A stretch of 64,000 nucleotides of DNA from Petaurus breviceps papuanus (taxonomy: Eukaryota; Chordata; Mammalia; Diprotodontia; Petauridae): positions 5,591,667 through 5,655,666 of the forward strand of contig JAMXIF010000045.1 in the NCBI GenBank assembly GCA_028583685.1. Reading direction: 5' to 3'. Below the pieces are notes generated by a model that saw nothing but the letters and a program-made list of their open reading frames with translations, did no database searches and was not told the origin of the DNA. Below are positions 9,966 through 22,316 of this stretch, piece by piece; position 1 is the first letter of the stretch, and every line of letters starts with the position of its first letter. Both the position numbers and the translations under genes were made by a program.

Positions 9966-11880
9966 CATGTAAATTCTAGACTTGCAAAAATAAATTAATT
10001 TCCAGTAGCTATCAATGAATCCTTGAATATTTTAAAGGCAAATTGGCTTAACACAGGGACATGAATAGATCAGAAGATTAAGTCTTTCATCCCAGAAACT
10101 TCCAGGATATACAAGATAAAGTTTACTTAGGGATAATTCTGAGAAGAACTCTACTATCCAGGGTAGGGTTCTTGTTTGTATTGCCTGTCTTGTCTTTTAG
10201 TCTATATTTCCTGTATTGCTTGTTTGTCTCTTGTGTCTGAATAGATACAAAATGTTGAATTCTGGAGTACTCCAACTGGCCGGGGTAATCATCTATAGTA
10301 CATAATGGTACTGTGATTCAGGAGTCAAAAGAAAGTGTTGGGATGAAAAACTCTGGGGTTTTAATATTAGATCCTCTTCTACCCTCTCCTTTTTCTGGTA
10401 AATACATGAACTAGGACTAATTATTTTCCAATCCCTGTGCCCTATCACCTCGCTTTCCCACAGACAAATAAGCAAGAGACTTGTCTATATGCTCTATATC
10501 ATTACTATATTATCTTGGCTACAATTCATGTCTGAATTCATGGGTAGATTTGGCCTGGTATAGTTATAAACTGACATATTACTTTACTTTGAGTGGTCAG
10601 TAATCAGTTTTGTGATCACTCATGGCATGGCAAGGTTAAAAAATATAAATATTACATATATATACATATATATATATATATAAATTGGAAGGTCTGAAAT
10701 GACTTGGGAGGGGGGAGACTCTCATGTTAACTTGTCTGCCTTTTGTAAGTATTGCATTGTCTTGACTACTTCTACTTGATTATTCTGGTTTGGTCTAATT
10801 AAAATCTGACATCAATTTCATCTCTGCCTTTAGTAATTCGTGATGTGATAACTATTATGCGGCAACTGCCTATATATTTAGAAGTTATATTATTCCTAGT
10901 TGAACGATATTACTGACATGGGAGCAGCAATCTGGTTAATTTCTGAGAAGAAAAAGTAAATTTTAGAAAGGGCTGAAATACAACATCTTTACCTGTAGAA
11001 GGATCTTTATGAAATTGAAATCTTGCTGTGCTTAAATTAATCACTGAAACTTCATATCCAAATTAGCTGGAATTGTCTGGTTAATGCAATTCTGATGCTG
11101 ATCTCACTTTCCTGTAAAACTGGGATTCCCCTTGTCCCCTTGGTTTAACTTTTTTAGTGGGAAATATTTCAAAAACTCTCATTAAATTCTTGAATAATTT
11201 TTATGTCACAAATCTCTCTTTTTTTTCCGATGGAGAAGACATCCTACGTTTGGAACTTTGAGAAATTTTATCTCATTTCTGTGCTGGTCATTTGTTGCTT
11301 TCTGTCCCATCCCTATATAGCCAATATATATGCCATATTGGTAAGTGTGTTGTTTTCTCCATGGGCAGAAAAGATTCGATTCATTGTTTGGCTATATGTT
11401 TAGAAAAAATAGGGATATATTCTTTGATTTTTCCTGAGAAATAACTGGAGCACAAGTCTAATGTGTCCTTTTTATGCCAAAGTACAGTATATTTTTGGAT
11501 CATAGGACTAGGAGACAAAAGATCATTTGACATAACTTTGGAAGTTGATAGAATCCCCAAAGACCTCAACATTGGCAAACTTAATTGGTTTGCTGGATAG
11601 TAATCTTTTTCACAGAATGGTTCTTTCCAGATAATAAGAAATCATGTTTTAATGGACAAGAAATCTTTAATATGTCCCACTTTAATATGGCATTAAGGTA
11701 ATCCAATGATTTACATTACCTATTTCTGCTAAGCTATATGGCATATCATATTTTTGATACCTGCAATAAACCCACCAAGATAATTTAGTTCTCCATATAA
11801 TTTAAGTTTTTTCTTAGACATTTTTCTTTCCCCACTGATTGTCCTCTCCTACAAATAGAGCTACCAATGTTGTTGTCATG
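9966..11880. other. No recognised gene; short AT microsatellite only
   Basis: About 1.9 kb with scattered short frames (the longest about 66 codons at 11203-11403, no domain). A TA-rich run sits at 10648-10682. Otherwise nothing I can name. Confidence 0.4.
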
Positions 11881-11884
11881 TTTA

Positions 11885-12390
11885 TTCTTGTTCTTTGTAC
11901 TACCTTATCAAAGTTGACCATGTCATCAATAAGGTGATGCCAAGACTTGCAAGTAAATTGGATTTAAGTGAGGAAGGTCTATGCAAAGTCACCAGTCTCA
12001 CTTTCTCTTTGGAAGCCATCTGGGTCCAGTGGCAAGATATAGATCAGGACAACTGGAGAAAGTCCTGGATGCAGTGGGAGACTTTGACTTTTATAAGCTA
12101 AAGTTTTTCCCAAGTTCTCCCTTTGATTGAGGCAATGCCCATTCACTGATTAAGGTTAGACTAGAAATAAGTCAAGGAATGGCCCCTTTTACTTATTAAA
12201 ACAACAACAATCTCAGGGAGAAAGATCCTTGGAGTTTCTGACCAAAACCAAAACAATTACAATTTACATTTATTCTCAGCCACCAGGACCCAAACATTGA
12301 CCACTAAGTGGGTTGGACCTGTTGTTGGCCAGTCAATGAGAGCCAGAGTGAAATGAGTTTAAGGTGTGGTCTTGGCAACAGAGTACAATG
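11885..12390 (+). repeat. Marsupial interspersed repeat, class unresolved (copy 1)
   Basis: Shares an ordered set of blocks with 17505-17700: ACTTGCAAGTAAATTGGA/ACTTGAAAGTGAATTGGA, GTGCAAAGTTACCAGCCTCA/ATGCAAAGTCACCAGTCTCA, AGCCATCTGGGTC and GATATAGATCAGGA. This copy extends further, with CACTAAGTGGGTTGGACCTG then TTGGCCAGTCAATGAGAG. I know this text as abundant in marsupials but cannot assign the class. Confidence 0.6.
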
Positions 12391-12429
12391 GAAAGGAAAC
12401 TGTGTCTGAAGTCAAAAGACCAGGGGAAG

Positions 12430-12670
12430 TGAGTAGGGGGAGCTAAGTGGTGGAGTGTATAGAGTCCCTGGAGTGTCAGGCCTGGGCTCAGGAAGACCTG
12501 AGTTCAAATCTGTACTCAGACACTTACTAGGTATGGGACCCTTAATAAGTCACTTAAATCTGCACGAGATTTCTCATGGGTAAAATAAGGACCAAGAAAC
12601 CCCCAAATAGGGTCATAGAGATTCTGAAAGAAATGAGCAAAAACAATAAGGACAGACCTGAGGTCAGATC
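12430..12670 (+). repeat. MAR1-type SINE, diverged
   Basis: GGGGAGCTAAGTGGTGGAGTG, CAGGAAGACCTGAGTTCAAA, CAGACACTTACTAGGTATGG, then a tail with AACCCCCAAATAGGGTCATA. The tail is the RTE-derived end typical of MAR1; the block before it is shortened relative to 24385-24630. Confidence 0.75.
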
Positions 12671-12739
12671 TTCTCTTTAATGTATCATTGGGCTTGATGG
12701 CAAACCTTCCCAGGAAGGTTAGCCATCTAGCCTTAGTTT

Positions 12740-12781
12740 CATCATATGTAAAAAAAAAAAAAAGAGAGAGAGAGAGAGATA
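12740..12781. repeat. Poly-A followed by a GA tract
   Basis: About fourteen A followed by GAGAGAGAGAGAGAG. It may descend from a SINE tail. Confidence 0.85.
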
Positions 12782-12899
12782 AGAAGCAATGACTTCTGAG
12801 GTCCCTTCCAATTCTAAATTCAATACATCTTATAACTTTTTTCTCATATATATTTCATTTCATTACTAACTCTGAATTGTACTCATAATATGCATTTAT

Positions 12900-12990
12900 A
12901 TGTATTTGTTTCCCCGTTAAAATGAAGGCTTCTTGTGTATGAGGATTGTATCATCCATTGTGTTTGTAACTTCAGTCAGTAGGAAGTAAA
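12900..12990 (+). repeat. L2-type LINE 3' end
   Basis: AATGAAGGCTTCTTGTGTATG, then a TTTGTAACTTCAGTCAGTAGG segment and AGTAAATAAAAGCTTATGG follow the pattern of an L2 end (gagggcagggactgt ... gcttaataaatgcttgttga), well diverged. Confidence 0.45.
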
Positions 12991-13084
12991 TAAAAGCTTA
13001 TGGAGCAATTAATAAAAACTGTCATTTACATATTAAAGATAGATAAAATGTTATATTTGAATTATTTAATTTGATTATAATGCT

Positions 13085-13235
13085 GTGGGTTCAGTATGAT
13101 GACTGTTTTTACCCTCATTTGGGGGGAATAAAAAACCTGATATTCAGAAAGAGGAAATGATTTATTCCCAATCACAGGTTAGCAAGAGATTAAAATACAG
13201 ATCTCTCCTGACTCTAAGCCTCTTTCCCTAAGTGA
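13085..13235 (-). repeat. MIR-type SINE
   Basis: TACCCTCATTTGGGGGGAAT, GAGGAAATGATTTATTCCCA, ATCACAGGTTAGCAAGAGA and GATCTCTCCTGACTCTAAGC are consistent with a diverged MIR read on the minus strand. Confidence 0.6.
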
Positions 13236-13554
13236 ATCTGAAAAATAGATTCCCAAAAATTTGCATCCTCCAAGTGAAACCTGTTTCCTGAAGTTATTTT
13301 AAATACACATGATAAAATAAGTATAACATGGCTCTGTGGTTCCATGAATTTTACATAAAATATGTACATAATCTTAGTTTACTAGTCACTTGCTCAGATG
13401 ATGTCACATGGTCGTGATAATCTCTTGACTGTACTCCACAGAATATAGACCTCCATGCGATTAAATTCCTAGGCATTTTGAAGAGTTCATCTTCTTCTGT
13501 CCCACAAATTTATTATTTGAACAGGTCAACAATCATATTATCATACTATTATGC

Positions 13555-13674
13555 ATTATTTCTACCAATCAGTCAACCAATAAAGATCGATTAAGGACTT
13601 ATTATTTGTCAGGTATTGTTCTAAGCATTAGAGAAACAAAGAAAAATTTGCATTCTTGCAGTGGAGATGTTGCA

Positions 13675-13706
<32 letters not shown>

Positions 13707-14265
13707 CATATATTCAAGAATATTCACATATAAACAAATTGGGAAGAGGGATGAGAGAGACACAAGAAACTGGATGAACCAGGAAACATCTATCATAAAA
13801 AGGATCATTTGTAACATGTCTTGGTGGAAATCAGTGATTCTAAAGCAAAGTTAAGAATGAGTGCATCTTAGGTATAGAAGACAGCTAGCAGAAATATTAT
13901 GGAGATGGGAGATTAAATGTCATGTGTGAATAACAGCAAGAATCCACTTTGATCAGAACAGAGGATAGATGAAGGGGAATAACATGTAATAAGGCAAGAA
14001 GTGCAGGTTAGGGTCAGGTTGTGAAGATATTTAAATGCCTAACAAGAATTTATATTTGATCATAGAAGTAAAAGGGAGGACCTGGAGTTTACTGAGTTGG
14101 AGGGTTGAGGGAGGAAAATCAGACTGGACATGGTTAAACCTAAACTTTAGGAAAATCACTTTGGCAATTGTATGGAAGATGATTTGGAGGAGGAAGAACA
14201 ATACAGAGATTACTGAAATAGTCCAAGAGAAAAAGGATGAGGACCTACTGTGATAGTCATTTTTA
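13555..14265 (+). repeat. Ancient mammal-wide repeat, class unresolved (possibly a CR1/L3-clade LINE)
   Basis: Starts with CGATTAAGGACTTATTATTTGTCAGG, continues with GTTGTGAAGATATTTAAATGCC, AAAATCACTTTGGCAATTGT and ACTGAAATAGTCCAAGAGAA. The same ordered text recurs at 60640-61025 and in part at 43770-44165. A TA microsatellite interrupts it at 13674-13712. No intact frame. Confidence 0.5.
13674..13712. repeat. TA microsatellite
   Basis: Runs of ATATATAT broken by TACATA units inside the ancient repeat. It accounts for the YIYIYI-type frames on both strands. Confidence 0.9.
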
Positions 14266-14799
14266 GTCAAGAGAAGAGAAAAGAAGTGAGAGATGCCATG
14301 GGTTGGAAATGACAAAATTTAGTGGGGGAAAGAAGATGATGGCTTACATTTTGGAAGTTATTAATTTAAGAAAATAATGACAATAATAATTATTATGCTA
14401 CTACTGTATTACTACTACTAATATTTTATAGCACTTATAATCTGTCAAATATTAGTATGGACAACCTACATATAGCATCATCTTTCCCTGCAAACTACCC
14501 TTCTCTCAAACTTCCATATTACTATTCAGGAAACCACCATTCTCTAGTCACCCAAGTTTTCTACCCCCTCACTCTTACTCACCTCAGTTTTCAAATCTTG
14601 GCATTTCTTCCTCCACAACATCTCTCACTTCTGTTCCTACCTCTCCATTTTGTGAAGGATATTTGTGGCAAGTGCCTTCTGTTGCCAATGTATCCCAGTG
14701 ACTGGGGAGTGTATCAAAAAGGATTTGTATCTGAATCGCAAAGAGCTGCCCACAGAGATGGTTGATAGATTGATAGAGATAGATATTTAGATATACCTA
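14266..14799. other. No recognised gene
   Basis: Contains an ATT/ACT-rich patch (14380-14430) and a TAGA-type run just before the gap (14762-14790). A 102-codon frame at 14457-14765 is pyrimidine-rich (S, P, L, F, H) and has no domain or context. Confidence 0.4.
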
Positions 14800-15199
14800 N
14801 NNNNNNNNNNNNNNNNNNNNNNNNNNNNNNNNNNNNNNNNNNNNNNNNNNNNNNNNNNNNNNNNNNNNNNNNNNNNNNNNNNNNNNNNNNNNNNNNNNNN
14901 NNNNNNNNNNNNNNNNNNNNNNNNNNNNNNNNNNNNNNNNNNNNNNNNNNNNNNNNNNNNNNNNNNNNNNNNNNNNNNNNNNNNNNNNNNNNNNNNNNNN
15001 NNNNNNNNNNNNNNNNNNNNNNNNNNNNNNNNNNNNNNNNNNNNNNNNNNNNNNNNNNNNNNNNNNNNNNNNNNNNNNNNNNNNNNNNNNNNNNNNNNNN
15101 NNNNNNNNNNNNNNNNNNNNNNNNNNNNNNNNNNNNNNNNNNNNNNNNNNNNNNNNNNNNNNNNNNNNNNNNNNNNNNNNNNNNNNNNNNNNNNNNNNN
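14800..15199. other. Assembly gap (400 N)
   Basis: Unknown bases. The left flank is a TAGATA-type repeat and the right flank a pure GA repeat, so the missing stretch is probably simple repeat. Confidence 1.

Positions 15200-15231
<32 letters not shown>
15200..15231. repeat. GA microsatellite
   Basis: AGAGAG for about 32 bases directly after the gap. The frame spanning the gap on the minus strand is not a gene. Confidence 0.95.
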
Positions 15232-15234
<3 letters not shown>

Positions 15235-15654
15235 CTCTTTGTTGGAATACAGCCAATCTTAGCATTCCCTCAAATTTCCAATGAAAAAAAAAGGAATTTT
15301 TCTCTATTCTATTCCTTCAGCAGCTATGGTATCTGTTTATAAATGGAAGAAAGAACATGGAAGTCAACTTACAGTCCCTGGTTTGTTCTATTTTTTTGGT
15401 ACCTTTTTCTAAGCCCAGATCAGCAAATAACAATCCTGAAAAATGGATTTTTCTGTCTGTTTTGATTACCTAGTATAATAGAAAATTTTGATTCTTCATT
15501 TCCATTTATTAATTTTTTTTAATTATTTGGGAACAATAAACATTCCTTCTCCAACTTTTGGTTAACTGAAAGCCTGTCTTTTACTATTATTAACCTTATT
15601 CTTCCAAAACCTGTCCTATGGAATGTGAAAATCTGTTTAAGGCCATAAGCATTC

Positions 15655-15822
15655 TTTTTTATTTTATTTTATTTGCTTTTTGGAGGGCAATCAGGGTTAA
15701 GTGACTTGCCCAAGGTCAAACGGCTAGTTTTTTATGTTAAGTGTCTGAGGCCACATTTGAACTCAGGTCTGCTTGACTCCAGGGCCAGTGCTCTATTCGC
15801 TGCACCACCTAGCTGACTGGCT
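15655..15822 (-). repeat. tRNA-derived marsupial SINE with target duplication
   Basis: Minus strand: head CAGCTAGGTGGTGCAGCG, CACTGGCCCTGGAGTCAAGC, GACCTTGGGCAAGTCACTTA, ACCCTGATTGCCCTCC and then an A-rich tail. Direct repeats TAAGCATTC at 15646-15654 and 15823-15831 bound it. Same family as 5544-5697. Confidence 0.87.
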
Positions 15823-15834
15823 TAAGCATTCCTT

Positions 15835-17490
15835 AGATAGCAAACCAGAAGAAGAAGGCCAACTGTCTTTATTCCTTGGCAACTTGTAAATCTCCCCACC
15901 TCAATCAGCCTATTTGTGAACCCTCTAAATGCAGTTTAATCTGTAACCTAACTTAGTTTACCAAAGGGTCTCTTTAACTAAGTTTATGTATGAGATTATG
16001 ACTTTGCTTAGCTAAATTTGTTTAACCTTTATGATATTGAAGGAAGTGTGGGATTTTAAATCTGTCTTTTACAGCCTAAGAAAAATGTCCAAGATAGCAA
16101 TAAATAAAATAATTATTTCTCTGTCACTGTGACATAATTTCATCTATAAGGGACCTAGTAGAATCCTAACATCCATTGAGATGTATTTATTTATGTTTTT
16201 GTCTGAGTTTTGAACCAATGCTTAAACATGATAAAAATCTAGTTAGTTGGTTTTTTTTTTTACCTTTATAATTTCTGTGCTGTGGTAGATTTATTTCAGC
16301 AGCAGTTATCTATCACATAAACTCAAAAGGGGAATGTTTCTCCCATAACACATTTCAGTTAAAAAATTTGCCAGTTACTGGCTGGGTGGAAACTGCCCTG
16401 TGGGAAGTCAGCTCTGCAAAATCATCTAGGAAGAGGAAGGCCCCACACACAGGGGAATTCTGTAGCTGAACTAAAGAACTTCATCTATTTGGCCAGAAAT
16501 ATCTCAGATTTCATTTTTCCTGAGTTAGTACATAGCCAAGGTTATTCAATATCTGTTCAACAGTCCTGCAAAGCTGTCTTTGTCTCCTAGGAGAATGTAA
16601 TAGGTAATGGACTGTTATTTCATGTTTAAAGTATCCATTAATGTGTTCTTATGGATCTCTGTGTGTGTTTTGGGAATTTATTTTGTAAGTAGGTGAAGTA
16701 AATCCTTTCTTGTTCCTGTTATGTACGTTATACTATTTCTGTAGAAAGCACTTTCTTAATCCCTTTTAGTCAGGCTCCCCAGAACCGAACCACCTTGCTT
16801 AAGTGTCTAGGCAGAAATCTTTCTGGACACCAGCCCCCAGGTCATGGGCAACACAAGAATATGGTATATGAGTATGCTTGTGGACAGTAGGGAAGGAACT
16901 CGATGAGAGACAGAAAGAAAAATGGTAATGGGGGACACTCTGCTGAAGAATGGCATTAGATTCAGGGTACTCGTATAAAGGTGACTTTGAGAAGGAGAGG
17001 GATTACTTTGTCACAGGTCCCAAAAAGGGAGAAGATTCTGTGTGTGGGGAGGGGAAGGTGGAATGATATCAAGGGGTTATGAGATGAGAATGAGAGAAAA
17101 AGGAGCTTATTAAGAATGGCATCAATTTCCGTGGTCATAGAAAAGGAAAGATCTTCGACTGAAGAGACTGGAGGAAGGAAATATTGAAGGAAGCTTAAGA
17201 GAAGAGAAAATCTAGAACATTTAGTGTGTTGAGACAGAAAAGTAGGGACTAAAAAAAGAGATGCCCTGTTGCAATGAAGGAAATTGAAACAGGAATTCGA
17301 GAATCCAGTTTCTAGTCAGTCTAATCTAATCACCCTGCATGCTATGGTAGAACAAATTCTGATTTGGTTTAAATTATGTAGGTTGTGATCTTGACTAAGT
17401 GGGTTGTGACCCATGTTAACTCTACAATTTTTCTGGGGAGTTCTGCTTGGTTTGAATACCAGGAATCATGATGCCCACCCAAGATAAGTT
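15835..17490. other. No recognised gene
   Basis: Mostly unique-looking sequence. The part at 16870-17290 is purine-rich (GAGAAGGAGAGG, GGGGAGGGGAAGG), perhaps an old unrecognised element. No frame with a domain. Confidence 0.4.
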
Positions 17491-17504
17491 GTTTACCTGA
17501 AATT

Positions 17505-17700
17505 TCATCATCATGTTGTTTTTTGTTCTCTTTTCTCGAAGAGGCCCATGACATGAGGATGGTAATGCTATGACTTGAAAGTGAATTGGAATTAACTGAG
17601 GCAGGGCTGTGCAAAGTTACCAGCCTCACTTTCTCCTCAGGAGCCATCTGGGTCAAGTGACCAGATATAGATCAGGATTATTGGAGATGGCCTCCATCAT
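17505..17700 (+). repeat. Marsupial interspersed repeat, class unresolved (copy 2)
   Basis: Same ordered blocks as 11885-12390 and same orientation, truncated after GATATAGATCAGGATTATTGG. The extra text at its left (TCGAAGAGGCCCATGACATG) is not clearly seen in copy 1. The 95-codon minus-strand frame over this region is incidental. Confidence 0.55.
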
Positions 17701-17944
17701 GCTGTTAACTAAGCTTTGGATATTCAACACCTGACAAATTCCCTAAGCCTTCATTCCCCTGTGATTGGAGGGTTGGAGGGTGAAGTACTAAACTCCTCCC
17801 AAAGCCTTCCATTATAGAAAATTAGATATGAACTGTTCAGTTCACTCTTCACTTATCATCTGCAGTAATGCTTGGTTTGAACTCTAGGAAACGTGATGCT
17901 GTACCTTTTCCCAGTTTTTCAGCTTCCTTTTAGTGTTGTCTTTA

Positions 17945-18065
17945 CCCCATTACATTTGAAACTCCTCGAAGACAGAGACTGTCTTCTTTTTCTTACTTGT
18001 ATCCCCAGTGATTAGTTCAGTGTCTGGCTTGTAGTAAGTTCTTAATAAACACTTATTGAATTGAA
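17945..18065 (+). repeat. L2-type LINE 3' end
   Basis: AAACTCCTCGAAGACAGAGA, CTTACTTGTATCCCCAGTGA, GTAGTAAGTTCTTAATAAAC and TTATTGAATTGAAT are close to the L2 3' end. Confidence 0.75.
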
Positions 18066-18164
18066 TTCTGTGATCTTAGGAAAATCTAAAGAAAAGTGAA
18101 ATAAAAGGTTCTCTTGGTTTCAGATATCTAGTACTATTTATGGATATTTTCTTTGTCACCTATT

Positions 18165-18465
18165 CCTAAAAGGCTCTACTTCCTCATCCCCTTCTTCTGG
18201 ATTTCCTGACTTCCTTCAAGTCCCACCTAAAAATCTAACCTACTGGAAGCCTTTCCCTTAATTCCAGAGCCTTTGCTCCTATTGATTATCAATTATATCC
18301 AATTTATTTTGCATACAGGTTGTATGTACATAATTGTTTACATGTCTCCCCTATTAGACTGTGAACCCCTTTAGAGCAGGGAATATCTTTTGTCTCACCC
18401 CCCTTATCCTCAGGACTAAGCACATAGTAAGTGCTTTATAAATGATCATTGACTGAGTGACCAAG
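18165..18465 (+). repeat. L2-type LINE 3' region
   Basis: Has the L2 segment TCAAGTCCCACCTAAAAATC, GAAGCCTTTCCCTTAATTCC, then TTAGACTGTGAACCCCTTTA, GAGCAGGGAATATCTTTTGT and ACATAGTAAGTGCTTTATAA. It is a longer copy than the one at 17945. Confidence 0.78.
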
Positions 18466-18884
18466 TTCCTGAGCCAGCCATGGCAATCCATTTCTTTGTA
18501 ATTATTTGTTGCATAATACCCAAGTATTGAACCACAGGGTAATGCCAGGTGTTCTTTGAGCAGTTAGAAATATAGTCAGTGGTGTAAAGTAACTATGGCA
18601 CCATTCTTCAACAGCACATAACATCAGCAATTCACTAGAGACTCCATTTTTCCAATCTGAGAAAGTTAGCCCTTCATCAATCACTTAACCAATTCTTGAG
18701 TTTCTTCCCTTCCAGAGAAAACAATTCCATGTAAAAAGTATTTCTATGACCTGGCTCAGAGAGGTTTGTACCTATGAAATTCTCCCATAAGAGGAGCCAA
18801 CTATGATACTGTAATAAAATTATTTTTTGCTATTATATTGTTGTTCTTGTGGGCATGTAATTCCCTAGAATTCTAAACTTAAAT

Positions 18885-19005
18885 CTATCACCCCTGCTAT
18901 TTACTGACAAGTGACAACTATCCTTGGCCTCAGTTTTCTCATCAATAAAAGGAAGGAGTTGGACTAGACAATATCTAAAATTGTTTTCAGCTCAAGAACA
19001 ATAAA
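18885..19005 (+). repeat. MIR-type SINE, partial
   Basis: CTATCCTTGGCCTCAGTTTTCTC then GGAAGGAGTTGGACTAGACAA correspond to the right half of a THER1/MIR element. Confidence 0.6.
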
Positions 19006-19009
19006 TTAT

Positions 19010-19880
19010 TCTGTAGCATAGAAAAGTCCCACTATTTTCATATTTGCAAGGAAAATCAAGCCCAGACATATACACTGCCAATTTTATATTGAGTTGTTAT
19101 GACTATGATTCCTATTTTCATCCATTCTTTATAATTTATAAAAAGAAAAGTGGTTTTTATTGTGTTCCCCTCCCCCAACAAATGTTACAAGTGTGAAAAT
19201 AGATGATTTTAATAGCCTCCATGTTGAAGTGACTCAGATATTGCTTCATTTTAAAAATACATATGCAAATGTTCTACATACAAAAAATATTTTTTCACTG
19301 TATAATCCCTAAAGAATATATATGCAGAGACAAATGGAAAACATTATAAAATAGTATTATTGTGATTTTCCTTTAAGCTGTTGCTTGAGATTGAAATATG
19401 TTATTGAAACATTCTGGATATCTCTATGTCATGCCAAAATAACCAATGTAAAAAAAAGCAAATAAATTATCCAAGGGTTTATCAAGTAATAGATGTCAAG
19501 TAATAAATTTGACTTTTTCCTTTTTATTGATTTTAATTGAGCTTCAAAAACATATCATACTGTTTCAATTGGGACATCAATTAATATATTTACCTCAGTA
19601 TTTAGATGCTTGGATTGGTCTATGACATCCCTGATGAAAGTATTTACTCCATTACTGCATATAGTAACCCATGCAAAGTTTTTCATCTCATGTTACTATT
19701 GTCCACATCCTCGCATAAATCTTTCTTACTGTGTTCTCAGTATAATGAAGATCCCCTTCTAGATCTCTTGATATCAACAAATACTAATGTATCCATTGGG
19801 CTAACCAGTGCAGGGAGAGCACACCAGGCATGGGGGAGAACCAGAGAAAATACATTCATACATATACATATACATACACT
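19010..19880. other. No recognised gene; possible old LINE text
   Basis: AT-rich. The block 19500-19800 (95-codon frame at 19606-19893) reads like decayed LINE sequence, but I could not assign it with confidence. A short ATACAT run lies at 19856-19880. Confidence 0.3.
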
Positions 19881-19899
19881 TAGATATCAATAATGATAG

Positions 19900-21207
19900 T
19901 CACATAAAGAAATATGTATTCATATGCATCTACTATACTTATTTGTCTTCTGTTTCTCTGAGGGTGGAAAACCTCTTCCTTCATAAGTCCAAATCTCCCC
20001 ATTTCTTTCCAAGTCCACCAACTCATCATTTCCTACACCACAACAATTACCCCCCATACTGTCTAGTTGTTTTAAATAGTCCAAAACAATGTTGATAAAT
20101 ATGGTGTACATCGTATAGTTTTCCTATTTTTTCTCTTTTGATTAAATCTATTTTAACCTTAACTTTGTCTGAGATCATGATTACCAACCTGGCTCCTTTC
20201 TTCCTAACAAGATCCACTCCTGATTATAATTTTATGTTTGTGTGTATCTCTTTTTCCTATCCCTCATGCTTCCTCTCCTTTATTTCTACCCCCCTACTTT
20301 GCTCTCCTGTTACTTAACCTAACCCCCCCTCCAAGGATCCCTCCTTTATCCTCCCATTCCCAATTAACCTAAACACCCTTCTATATCCCTATTAAGCAAT
20401 TTCCTACCTGATGTTCTTTCCCCTCCCTATAACCTTAGTGTTTTATTTCTTTCTATAATTTTAAAAATCATGTCATATCTGCCCCAATCTTTCTTATGAA
20501 CTACTACAGTCTTAGACATTTTACATACATAAAAGTTAAAGTCAGTCCTTATTTAGTCCCTTGTATTTAGTATTTAGTATGTACCTTATATTTCTCTTGG
20601 CTCTTGTATGTCAAATCTTCTATTAAGTTCAGGGTTTTAACAACATCCTAAAAGTGTGACAGTTCGTTAAATGTCCTTTTTTCCATGATGGATTATGGTT
20701 ATCTTTGCTTGATATGATATTTTAAACTGGAACCAAGTTTTTCTGATCTTCAGTACATAGTGTTCCAAGACTGGTGGTCTTTTAGTGTCACTACTGCTAG
20801 GTCTTGTGTGATTCTAATCGTGACACAATCATTTTTTTCATGTTGCTTATATTTTATCCCTGAGCTGAGGATTTCGGAATTTGTGATATGCCTATGGGTT
20901 TTCTTTGTTAGATCTCTTTCAAAAGATGATTGGTGGATTTTTCTATTTCTACTTTCCCCTCTTGTTCTAATACTTCAGGACAATTTTCTTTAATTTTTTC
21001 TTGTTTTATATCAAGATTCCTTTTTTTTATCATAACTTGCAGGTGATCTGATGTTTCTTATTCTTTCTCTTCTTGATTTGTTCTACAAAATCAGACATTT
21101 CTCTTATGATATGTTTCACATTTCCTTTTATTTTTTTTCCTTCTTTACATTTTGTTTACAACTTCACTAGTTCCTCCTTGTATAATTCTGATATTTTTAT
21201 GACTAAA
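19900..21207 (-). mobile_element. L1-derived element, second L1 subfamily, copy A (5'-truncated)
   Basis: On the minus strand: part of ORF1 (21207 to about 20650), then purine-rich inter-ORF spacer (about 20640-20230), then only about 80 bp of the ORF2 endonuclease (20190-20120; minus-strand translation includes VIMISDKVKVKIDLIKR), then a 3' UTR-like end. The reverse transcriptase is absent. Its ORF1 and spacer align with copy B at 21600-23230, so these are two members of one family placed head to tail. Confidence 0.65.
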
Positions 21208-22316
21208 ATTTAAATATACAATAAGAAAAGAAAAACAAAAATATTGTAAACTTAAATGTTGAAACAAATACATAACAAGAAAAAGGGGAAAAGCAGGTCA
21301 TGTGCACAGCATAACATAAGAAAAGATTAGAAATACATAGCAATACATTTCCATTTCAAGAAGGACTATATAAGTACTACATGTTGTGTTGAGAGCTGTG
21401 TTTGTTAGTTTTCTTTTGCTTCCTTTATTTTTGCTTCTTTATTAGTTTTTTTTTGTTTCTTGCTGTGCACTTTTACTTTGTTGTTTTTACCCCTTCCCTT
21501 CCCCCTGAAGGCTACAATTAAGCAATATATAGTTATCTATAGATACATATATAAACATTTACTTATATACACATATACATACAAATATAGACAAATACTT
21601 CGCCTAACAAATTCTACTTCTAATATTTGTTTTTATGTGTGTGCATATCTATGATTTCCTATTCCTCATAATGCTTCTACTTTACTTCTACCATACGTCT
21701 CTTCCTATTATTTAAGCTACCCCCCAATGATTCCTTCCTTGTCCTCCCATTCCCATTAATCTGAATACCCTACTATACCCACTTTGGCCTATTACATCAC
21801 CCTCCCCTCTAGAGATTTCTCCCTTATTCTTCCCCCAATCCATCTAGTGTTTTATTTCTTTCTGAATTTAGAAGACATATATATATATATATATATATAT
21901 ATAAACATATATGTATGTGAATGTATGTATGTATATATGTATTATTCACTCAAACCCATTCCTGATGAAAGTAGGTTTCCAGAACTAATAGCCCTCCTCC
22001 CTCAGCTATTTCTTCTCTCATGGTTCTTCCTCTCACACCTCATTTATTTAAAATAATTACTCTTTTTAGCTATTCCTAAATGGTTTTACTTTGTAAAGTC
22101 ATATTATACTTAAGTCTGTCCCAGTCCTTCTTACAAACTACCCAATCACTAATAACAATCTTAGACATATGTTTTACACTTTACATATATAAAAGGTAAA
22201 CAGTCTGTCTTTATAGAGCCTCCTGTGATTAGTCTCCAGTATGTACCTTATATTTCTCTTTCCTCTCATTTGTAAAATCTTCTGTAGCTCATTTTTTAAT
22301 AAGAAAGTCTGACAGT

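Noticed and set aside
14714-15265. 183-codon minus-strand frame
   Set aside because: Mostly unknown residues across the 400-N gap plus a GA repeat.
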